Below, in pieces: positions 24,201-36,200 of a DNA stretch of 64,000 bases. Source of the DNA: Lytechinus variegatus (taxonomy: Eukaryota > Echinodermata > Echinoidea > Temnopleuroida > Toxopneustidae); assembly GCF_018143015.1 (NCBI RefSeq), contig NC_054757.1:21591785-21655784 (forward strand). Direction: 5' to 3'. Both the position numbers and the translations under genes were made by a program. The notes beneath the pieces were generated by a model. It was given only the letters and a program-made list of their open reading frames with translations. It searched no databases and was not told the DNA's origin. Numbering within the stretch: position 1 is the stretch's first letter; every line of letters begins with the position of its first letter.

Positions 24201-27200
24201 CACCACTGATTCATATCAGTGGTATAACACAATGACATGACCTTCGACTCGCTTTGCGATGACGTACCCGATGAACTAGGCTATGAGGCGCTGTTTGTAA
24301 CACAATTAGATACACAAATTATTATGTAAAATGGAAACCTTTTGTCGTTTCAAGAAAGTGATCTGTCTGGTAAGAAACATTTGAATTGTAACCTTTTTTG
24401 TTAATATTTTTTAAGCCTTTATACACATGAGTATGATAAATATGATGACTTCCCTTTTTTCAAAAATTAATGTGGTAAATGCTGATTTTCGAGGGAAATC
24501 CATCATTGTTTACCACATTTTAGTAGTTATATAGGGCCCGTGTCTAGGCTCCGTAACCATTGAAAAGACAAACACAGATATAAAATATCACGGAGAAAAG
24601 ATAAAGACAGAGACACGGAGTCATCTAGGCTACGGAAACAATTGCATCTGTGTGTATTTGAGTTTTGTCAGACGTGTATCAATCAGATATGGTTATTTAC
24701 GTCTGGGACCAACCATTAACGTCACCATACGAAAGACGTGACCAGGGCTCGAACCCGGGGGGGGCACTCAGTATAGAATGCATAGTGGGTCCCGGTAGTG
24801 GGTATGTGCCGCGGAGGGGACCCCCATTTTTACACTCAAATTTCCGTTCCAAGGCATAGCATTTTTGCCTTGTTGAGAAAAAGAACAAAGAAAGCCGCTC
24901 CAAGGCATAGCATTTTCTTCTTATCGAGAAAAAAGAAGAGAGAAATCCGCTCCAAAGCTTCGCATATTTTTCGTTACGCCGCTCCGATGAGCTGCAATTT
25001 TGGTGAAAAGCGGCCGCAGAGCTCCCCGGCGGAGACCGCGCTATAGCTGCATCATGCACGCATGACCGTTCCGTAGGGATGCATACGCGCTCACACGCTG
25101 GCGATCCGTTCCAAGGACCCCCGTTTTCACAAACATTTGTCGTTCCGAAGCCCGTTCCGAGGACCCTCCTTTTTACAATAAGCCCGCTCCAAGGCCCCCG
25201 TTTTTTGTCTCGCCCGCGGCACACCCCCACCACTTTTTTGGTCGAGTGCCCCCCCCCCCCCGGGGGCTCGAACCTCTGCATCAATATTTGTAACTTCCCC
25301 ACAGCTTGGATTACAGGCGCACGCCACAACGCCCAGTTGTTGTTTAACACTTCGCTGATTGGCGCGGATTAACTTCAATTGAAATTGATTTTACTTAATA
25401 TCAGTGAATGCTTTACCAAAGGCCAATTTCAATGCATTTGCATCGACTTCAGAAGCATTCTGCAAGCGAATTTCCCCCAGCTAATTGATCATGTTAATTG
25501 AGTTCTGTTTTTCCCCCTGATTTTTGCCGATTTAAGGAAAGAATAATGGATAGAGGCATTTGCCCAAAGAAAACACAGGATAACCTTAAACCTTGCTTAC
25601 CTGATATACAAGTTCCAATTACCATGTTCAGAGTTCCCAACCAAAACTCCAACCGGTCATCTTCCGGATTTAAAAACCGATCCGGTTGGCATTTCCAGTC
25701 TGCTGCCCTCTCACGGCGTTGTATGTAGTAGTACCATTTCAAGTATCCACCAACTCCATAAAAGATGAGGAAAGCCCCAATTAAAGATTGAAGAACGTAA
25801 AATCCCAAGCCCTGAGAGAAAAAAAACAGATGAAAGACACCTCACAGTCCAAATACGAGTTATGATGGTTTGAAATTTTGAGTTCGCCAAAAAAAGAATT
25901 GCTTTGGTAGCTATCGTGGTTGAAAGGGGTCAGTTGATGCAAAATCAATCATAACGTATAATTTATTGGCTTTGGTTTTTGAGCGACATTAGGAGAAAGC
26001 TCTGACAAAGTAATCAATGTGTACTTCTTATGTTCTTTCCCGATAAGGTTAGGTGTTAATAACGAAACTTTTGCAGAGTATCAATTTCCGTAGCTTGTAA
26101 CAAAATGATAAAAATCACTGATTGTTCGTTTCATGAAATGCTCCCAAATCTAATCGTTACAAGCTACTGAAATTCTTGCATTTGATTGGCTCAGAGTAAT
26201 ATTGTCAGCAAAAATCACAAACTTTTTGTTTCAGTAAATGCTTCCTGATGTTATTTCTGTACAGGTAAGGAATAATTATACATTGCAAAAACTCCGGTGT
26301 TGATTTAACACCACCCCGGAATCCATATTATGTCCACAACAGAGAAGTGTTAAACAACACCAGTTTCGTTTTGGTCTAACACCAGATAGGTGTTTATACA
26401 ACACCAATTAGCATTAAAACAGCATCGGCTTGATACCAAACTGGTGCTGTTTCAATACTTCTCTGCTGTGGACATATATAGATTCCGGGCTGGTGTTAAA
26501 TCAACACCGGAGTTGACATTTCTATTGAAAGACCACGAACCTTTAGGTATTTCCGATGGCTTCCGAAATCATGATCGGTTGAATTGTCGATGTCGAAGGA
26601 CGTATGTTGAGAGGAGGTCGTTCTCCATGTCGTATCACCCTGCCAAAGTCCCTTGACTTGGACGTAAATAAGTAACCAGTCCCCTGTTGAAAATATGATG
26701 ATTATAAAAGAGGCCTATCCATCCTCCCCTATATTTTGCCATACATTCATGGATCCAGGGATTAATTTGTCCCTTGCTCTCTATTAGTTGATTATATGAT
26801 ATTTTAAGGCTTTTATTGGTCCCACTGCACTTACGGATGCAGAGCGGATGAAAACGGATGGAGCCACCCGTAAATTTTGCCTGTCGGTTGTATCCTTAGG
26901 AGTACGTTTTGTGTCCGTCGGCCAGTGGGACCAGGTCTGAACATTATGTGGGTAAAACTACTTTGTTCTTATTCTGCCAGGGAACTACATCGGCCTCTAT
27001 CTTGAAATTAAAAATAAAATCTATAGTCTTCTACAATTTACTGGATGATCACCTTTACAAATTGTCGTCACAATTACAAGCGTTCTATCACCTTAACCTA
27101 CTAATTTCCCATTACCATGACTTACGAATTGTCCATTACCATGACTTACGAATTCTCTATTGCTCTTACAAAATTAATGTTCCATTGCCATTACTGATTA

Positions 27201-27213
27201 GTTCCCCATTCCC

Positions 27214-27246
<33 letters not shown>

Positions 27247-30200
27247 GCGGTATTTATAAAGCGCCTTTTGCCTGAGGATACAAAGCGCTGCTATTATTAC
27301 CCCGGCTTTAGCTCGAGCTGCCATATCACCGGCGCTCAGTGCATGCAAGGAATTAATCCTGCCGGGTACCCATTCACCTCACTTGGGTCGAGTGCAGCAC
27401 ATTGCGGATAAATTTCTTGCTGAAGGAAAACACGCCATGGTTATGATTCGAACCCTCGACCCTCTGTTTGAAAGGCGAGAGTCAGAACCACTAGACCACG
27501 ACGCGCCCACATTATAGTCGATTTGACATTTTCCGAACCTAGAAATGTTCAATTCTTCAATTCTTCAATTCTTTTATTTCATTTCCATTCAAAACATAAT
27601 ACAAAGTAATATAAAACAATACAAATCAAATACAATTTTACAGAAGGGCATTCCTGAAAAAAAACAGTATAATATAGAGCATAAATGGATATGGAAATGA
27701 GGGGGATCCACTAAAAAGCAAAGCTTGTAAAATTGTGGATCCCCCTTGGAAAAGAAAAAATTAAAGTCGACTTACTATATGCGTACATGCATGTATTACA
27801 GGAAAGAAAAAGAGAAAAAGAAATCATATTGGCGGAAACATAAAAACTGAACAAATGCAAAGCTTTTCACACAAAGAGGTCTTCGTTGTAAAGGATATGT
27901 TGCGCAAGACAGGAAAAAAAACAGAGAGAGGGGATGACAAGACGTAGAAGACAAGACAAAACAAGAGACAGGACAGTACAAGACAACTAGTTTTTAAAAA
28001 GGAGTAAAACTAAGAATGGGAAAGGGCTGACCATGAACCAGCTTGATCTGGTGAAATAACAAAGGATATGACTGGACAATATAGATGAAAAAAGATAAAA
28101 TAAAAGTGAAAAATGTAAGGATTATAATCAAGATAATGAAGTGTTAGTTCCGTTGCGAAGAATTATAGGAATTAAGCAGGATACGTTTGAGTTTACGTTT
28201 GAATGAATTCAAGGAGACACTGTCTTTAACATTATTAGCAAGTGAGTTCCAGAATTTAGGACCGTTGAATAGGAATGTATTTTTGGCCAGTAAAGTTCTG
28301 TAAAGTGGGATGTGAAGTTCGTCAGAGTGTCTCGTGGGGTAGTTATGATAAAATTGATTTTTAGGGAACATGGCATCAAAAATATGGGGAAGTGCATTAT
28401 TATTATAACTATACATGAAGTGCCCTAACTGTAGTAAATACAGGTCTTTGACTTTCAACAGTTTACTTTCTAGAAAAAGTGGGTCCGTATGAGAACGGAA
28501 ACATGTACTATGAATAATACGAAGTGCTTTCTTTTGCAAAAGCAACAATTTATCTAATAAATATTGATGGGTATCACCCCAAATAAGAATCCCATAGTTC
28601 AAATAAGGCAAGATTAAGGATGAGTAGAGCATGATTAATGATGTGGAGGGAATGCAAAATTTTTGCCTATTAATAATACCAATATTTCGTGAAATTATTT
28701 TGGATATATTTTCAATATGATTTTTCCAAGAAAGTTTACTGTCAACTGTTATTCCAAGAAATTTGGTGTAAGGTACCATTTCTAATGGGGTATTATCAAA
28801 TATAATGTTCATCGGTAACTTGTCTATGGAATTACTAAATAACATGTATTTTGTTTTGTTAAGGTTCAAAGATAATCGATTGGCTCTTATCCACTCAGTA
28901 ACATTAATAAGTTCAGAATTAATAACATCAACTAAAGTTTGTGGATTCTGATGAGAAAAAAATAAGGTCGAATCATCTGCAAACAAGATAAGGGATAATA
29001 TTTTGGATGATCTACAGAAATCATTTATATAAATTGTGAAAAGAAGTGGGCCCAATAAGCTACCCTGGGGGACTCCACAGTTAACATATTTCAAATTGGA
29101 GTTATGATCTTTAACAAACACGTATTGTTGTCTGTTAAGTAGGTAGCTCCTGAACCACTCCAAGGCCTTCCCTCGCACACCATAGTGAGATATTTTTTTA
29201 AGTAGGATTTCATGATTAATGGTATCGAAGGCCTTGGAGTAGTCCAGGAAAATACCCACAAGATGACTAGATTTGTCTAGAGCATTGACTACTTTGTTGA
29301 CAAAATTCATCAGGGCATGAGTGGTGTTGTGCTTGTCGCGAAACCCAAATTGAACATCAGATAAAATATTATGCATTGACAAAAATTTTTCTGTTCTGAC
29401 GTATACTATTCTTTCAAGGATCTTAGAAAATGTGGACAAAAGAGAAATAGGTCGGTAATTACCGACATCCAACTTATCACCTTTTTTAAATAAAGGAATT
29501 ACCTTGGCTATCTTCATTTGATTTGGTACTGTACCATTTTCTAAGGAAAGGTTGAATATATGCACCAGCGGGGAAACAATAGAATTTATTACGGATTTTA
29601 AAATAAAATTATTAATTTCATCAAAGCCAGGGCTTTTTTTATTTTTCAAACCAGATACTATATCAATAACTTCTTGATTATATGTTGCAGCAAAAAATAT
29701 TGAATTTGGATTAGGTGGGCCGAGAAAGTCCGAAAAACTTTTCGTCGCGGGAGGAATATCTTTGGCTAGATTTACGCCAATGGAAGAGAAATGGTTATTA
29801 AAAATATTTGAAAGGTTGTCACCATCATCAACAATGACATTATTAAATCTAATTTTGGAAATACTTGATTTATTATTGGAAAGATTCATGGTCTGTTTCA
29901 GAACCTTCCATGTGTTTTGCATGTCGTGTTTATATAGAGCCAACTGCCTCGCAAAGTAATTTTTCTTTTCAATGCGTAATATTTTAGTAAGTGTATTCTT
30001 ATAAGATGTGTATTTAATTTTTGATTGTTCTGTACCTTTCATTTTGAATTTATAAAATAAGTTATTTTTTCTATTAATCGAACGTAAGATAGATGGCGAT
30101 ATCCATGGTGACTTAGAAATCGTTTTGTATGTATTACGCTTATCTTTTTTTAAGGGTATATGCAGGTCTAATTTCTCATTTATTATATTCATAAAAAGGT

Positions 30201-33200
30201 TAAAGGACGCATTAACATCTACAGAATTGTATACAACTGACCAGTCGACATTATCCAAAGAAGCACCTAGACTGGCTGTATTTTCGTGCGTAGGTCTACG
30301 TCTTCGTTGTTGGGAGTGTATCGGTCTAATTATTGGTCGTCTTAATGAAAAATGAGTAAGAATCGGGAAATGGTCCGTCATGTCAGAAAGTATTATAAAA
30401 GAATCGGGAGGAGGGAGAATGTTGCAGAAAATATTGTCAATAAGTGTAGCAGTTTCATTAACTACACGAGTAGGTTTAGAAATCAGAGGCAAGAAGGAGG
30501 CCGAAAAAAAAGTTTCAAGAAAATCTTGAGATATATTGTTGTGTTTCAATAAATCAATGTTAAAATCACCTATAAATCTTACATCCTTATTAACGAGAGC
30601 TGGATTATTTGTTGTTTGGGAAAGGTAAGTTAGAAAGTCATTTGTATTTGAGTTTGGGGGTCTATAAACTACACCTATAATCATATTTTTACTACCAGGA
30701 ATATTAATTTCAATAAATAGAGATTCTACAGTGGCGTTCATGGAGTTAAGATAATCACAAACCGTATACTCGTAGTCATGTGAAATATAGAACGCTACCC
30801 CACCCCCAGGTCTGTCTTTTCGGTTATTCATTACGAAATCATATCCGTTAAGAGAAAATTGATGGTCATAATCACACGATATCCATGTCTCAGTAAGGCC
30901 AATTAAAGAAAAGGGGCATTTTTTAGAATTTGAAGTGTTATTCAAAAGTAACTGAAATTCATCAAAATGTTTATTTAAACTTCTTATATTAGCATGCATT
31001 ATGCTGAATGTATTGTCGTTAAAATTTTTTGTAAGATTATTTACCTGATGTTGCGTAATATACTCAGAAGAAGGATTTTGCAATATGTTATGATCCTGTT
31101 CAAAATCGAGATCTAATTCTTCCGAAGCTAAATTTATATTATTAGTAACAAAATTATCATAAAATGAAGGATTCATTGGGTTGTTAAGTACAGTATCCTG
31201 AGGTCTCAATTCGCTGAAGAGGTCATCATTATCCAATGATGTAAATGGAAACTGAGGTGTATTGTCTATGCTAAGAAGTCAGTACATATCCGAAAGTGTT
31301 GTGTTATGTCCAATAAAGTGTCGGTCAAGGTCATATAAGAGGCAGTAAAGCAAAGTAACAAAGCGAGGGGAGAAGGCAAAGAACACAAAACACATATAGA
31401 ACATGAAGAAGGACGAGGAGGCGCAACACAAAGGATTCTTACGCAAAAACGAGAACATAGGGCAAAGACCTCTAAGTGTGAACGATGCAAAGTCAGTGAG
31501 AACGGAACGATTATCGAAACAGACATTGGCGGAGGAGATAAAGTGAGAAGCTCCAAAATAAAATAAAATGTAGTGAGATACACCTATAAAATAGTACATT
31601 CAAATATCAAGATATAATTTCAAATACGTATAGTGAGTAAAGAATAAAGGAATACGACATACATGTCATGATAATTGAACATATTTGAGCACAAGTCTTC
31701 TAATAATCTTTGCATTCTAATAATTGAACAAGAATACCAATCACCAAATACTCAGAAATTATTTCATAGTTGTGGCAAGAGCGAACAAAAACAAAGTCAA
31801 TGAGTTGAAAGAAGGGGACATGCCCAACATGTTGAAATGTCAAATGGATAATAGAAAAGGAAGATTGTCATTTAATGTTAATAAAAGTAATTATTACAAG
31901 AGGCAGACATTTCCTTTTCAAGTATTGTGTAAACAAATGTGGATTATTCAACTTGTAATCCATAGTAAAACTGACAACAAAAAGTGATGCAAGCATGCCT
32001 GGCATGATCAAGAGCAAGTAAACACAGATTATTTTTTTTATATATAATTGGATAATGCTAATGTTACAAAAATATAGAAGTCAAAATTGGCATTAATCGA
32101 GACTGAAGACATTGTAGTTCATGATTTGCATAACTCAGACGCTGTTTTATGATCTTGCAAGATACTGAAACATGTGAGGGAACATGCATGGCATGATAAA
32201 TTAACGTAATCAAACAGGTCCTTTATGTATTCTGAGAAACAATCAGGAATACCAAATTCACAGTAATTATTTTAAAGATGTGGCAAGAAATTGTTCTTTC
32301 CAATTAAGTTTTTTTCTTGATTCATGTTCCTATGGGGTCCTAGAACAAATTCAGCTTGGTTGCCCAAAGTTGCCGTTTGGGCAATTATGCTAATTTGCAT
32401 AAATCCAAAATGGCCGCCAGATGCCATCTTGAAAACCTAACTTTTGAACCCATGTCCACATAATGATGAGTAATAACTCGTTTAGGGGTTTAGAGATATG
32501 TAGAACCGATTTCTGTAATCATTTTTCCAATGTAAGGTCATCTTCAGGTCAAATCCAAGATGGCCGCCAGATGCCATCTTGGAAAATTGACTTTTGTTCC
32601 CCTTGCCCCAGAATGACGAGTAATACCTCTGTTTAGGGGTTTTGGGGTGTGCAGAATCTCTTTCTGCTTTCTATTTTGCAATATAATGTTATCTTCAGGT
32701 CAAATCCAAGATGGCCGCCATATGACGCCATCTTGAAATATCAATTGTTGAACCCTTTTCCCCAGAATCATGAATAATAACTCTATTCATGAGTCATTTG
32801 GTATGTTGATTCAATTCATGCAGTTATTTTGCACAAAGGATAATCTTCAGATCAAATCCAAGATGGCCGCCAACCGCCATCTTGAAAAATTACTGTCTGA
32901 GGCTTATACGTGTTAGAACTAATGTAAAGGGATTTCAGTAAGAATACTCATTTCTTTTATTAATTCTCAAGTTCAAGGTCAAGGTGAAGTTACATCTTAG
33001 ATGTCAGATTTCAACATTAATTGCTCAACTTAGAATGAATCCTCTTTAGGTTTGGGCTATATGATCAATTTCGAGTGTATTTTTTTGAAGGTCAATCCAT
33101 ACCTTTGTACTGAAGAGGCTTTTAGGGTCTTATTTGAATTTGAAAGTGTTTTATATTTTTTTTCTAAATCAATGTGTCCAATGATCAGTTCGCCTTAAAA

Positions 33201-36200
33201 GATGATGGTGTAACGCTAGGCCTTGCATTTTCGAGAGTGACTATAGAGCTCCACTCTAGAGTGGCAGTCTCTAGAGCAATTGGAGCAATTTGAGGATGGC
33301 GCTGAGACACGTTTATATAGAGATGCTGTACTAGCCTTCCTCCTAGGCCTTTGGTCTGCCAATTTAGCATTCCGAATTTTTTCTAACGTCTTGACCCCTG
33401 TACTTAGTAGCTCTCCATAGAATGGCGACTATCATCTACACCTTCATAAGTGTTAGTGTCTATGTCGGCAAGTTTTATGTCACGTTTGTAGGTGTCTTTA
33501 TAACGGTGGTGTGATCTATCGATGGGTGAGACCAATCACACAGCTCACCTTACCTTGGCGAATCCAAGGAGAGATTCGCCAAGGATTCATGCGGCAAACA
33601 TGCCCCAACCACCTGAGGTGCCTTTGACTAAGGAGCGAGAATAAGCTTTTGATGCCAGCACGTACGCTAACGGGCCTCTGCATTTTTCACTTTGTCCTGC
33701 CATTTAACGTGCATGATACGTCCGAGGCAGCTGACATGGAAAGTGTTTAGCCACTTTTCTTGGTCGGCGTACGTTTTCCAGGACTTACTTCCGTGCAGGA
33801 GCTTGGCCATGACTGTGACAGATTTTACAATCCTAATGCTTATATGCTTGTCCTGTGAAAGGGGGCAAGAGACATATAGTCGTTCCAAGGTAGGTGAGGA
33901 GTCCTCCACAACCAGACGAGTGTGTGCTGTTGATATACATATCTCTAGGACAGTCGGTGTCTTGAGTCTATCAGGATTTCTGACTGTCTCAAAGGCTAAT
34001 GGATGATCCAAACCCCTTACATGCACAGGACAGGCAGCTGTTATGTATGACTAGGTCTTGTACTCCCACTTCTTGAGAGGCAGGGGCGACATCGTCTTCG
34101 TACAACATTTCACGAATGAGAACAATCCTGACCATGAAACAGTCTTGGGGGAGCCTATCTTCTGCAGGAGGCTTAATAGTGCACTCCTGCTGACCAAGTC
34201 AATGGCTCTTGTCAGGAGGAAAAGTCCAATAATAATTATAAAGGAAGTTAATAATCAAAATAATTTTTTTAAAAAAAAAAATTATGGAGAAATCACGTTT
34301 TATTTCAAATAATACTTTAAAGTAATTTCACTGGAAAGTATGTTTGCACATAAATAAAAAAGGATCAAAACTCCCGAAATCATAGCCCAAACCTTGAATG
34401 GTTTCATTTTAAAGTAAGCGGTTAATGACGAAATCTATCAACCATATGACCATCTTAGACATGACTTGACCTCGAACTAAAATGGAGTGATTAAAAGAAT
34501 CGAATCATTCTCACTGAAATCCCCTTACATGAGCTTCAATACATAACAACAACCTTATTAGGGAGAGCACTTCTTCAAGGTTCAATAGTCTCGGAAGTAA
34601 GTAAGTTTTGTTCAGTGGTCATGTTGGATTATTTTGACCTGGAGATCATCCTATATTGCAAAATTATTAACAGAAATGGAATCAACATACCAAATAACTC
34701 ACGAAAAGACGGATTATTCATGATTCTTGGACAAAAACTTGAGAATTAATAAAAGAAATGAGTATTCTTACTGAAATCCCTTTACATTAGTTCTAACACG
34801 TATAAGCCTCGGAAAGTAATTTTTCAAGATGGCGGTTGGCGGCCATCTTGGATTTGATCTGAAGATTGTCCTTTTTGCAAAATTACAGCATGAATTTAAT
34901 CAACATACCAAATGACTCACGAATAGACTCATTATTCATGATTATGGGGCAAAGGGTTCAAAAGTTGATATTTCAAGATGGCGTCATATGGCGTCCATCC
35001 AGGATTTGACCTGAAGATAACATTATATTGCAAAATAGAAAGCAGGAAGAGATTCTGCACACCCCAAAACCCCTAAACAGAGGTATTACTCGTCATTCTG
35101 GGGCAAGGGGAACAAAATTTTGTAGTGCAATCATGAAGTGCAATTACAGTGAAGTATAACAGGATAGACACGATAGAAGAGTTCCAAATTTGTCTCTTAC
35201 ATTTTTAACGTTTTTCTTTTTTGATAGCATGTTGTACTTGTAATATGTAATATTTGATATTGTTGGCATTGCATCTTTGCTTTCTCTTTCTCTCTCCAAT
35301 ATCCTTTTTCTTATTTACTCCATTTTTTCTGTTTCTCCATTCTCCCTATCCCTTTTCTCTTTTAAGCCAAGTCTGCCCCGACTGTAGGTTGATTCGAATG
35401 AATAGAGCTGGATCGGCTAGAATGTAAAATGTTGAGCACTATGCCTATTATATCTCAGTTATCTATTCGTTCGGGTCGACTTTTTGCTGGGGCGGACTTG
35501 TTCTTTTGTTAAAACTTTGATGCATGTCCAACAACCTGTTATATGTTTCAGTGCTCCATTCGACCTTGTTAAACGCCTTTTTGTTCAATTACACCGATTT
35601 ATCGTTCTCTTTATAATCCAATAATACACAATGCTATCCAAGGATTGCCAATTGTTACGCATTTCTTTTCCCTGTTATTCTTACCGTTTCCGTTTCACAC
35701 GTGTTAAATACTTATTGATTTTTTTTACCAACTTAATTCCATACCGCCACTCATTTATGTTTCCTGCTACTTTTGCAAGGTCGAATGGAGGTCACTATGC
35801 ATTCTGTATTGACTGGGTGTTTTTATTTATGTATTTATGTATTTATATTACTTATTTATTTTTATCTTTTCACTTATATATGATATATACCTTGTTTGTA
35901 TATTTGCGTTTTTGTCAATTTATTTGTTATATTCTTTACCTTGTAATAGCATTTGTAATTCAGCCTTTGGCTGCAACGAATGTTTTTGAGTATCAATAAA
36001 GACCATTATTATTATAAAAGTCAATTTTCCAAGATGGCATCTGGCGGCCATCTTGGATTTGACCTGAAGATGACCTTACATTGGAAAAAAATGATTACAG
36101 AAATCGGTTCTTCACGTCTCTAAACCCCTAAACGAGTTATTACTCATCATTATGTGGACATGGGTTCAAAAGTTAGGTTTTCAAGATGGCATCTGGCGGC

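Noticed and set aside
24697..25350. 217-codon minus-strand ORF
   Set aside because: It runs through the SINE and the G/C-ended element; the frame is accidental.
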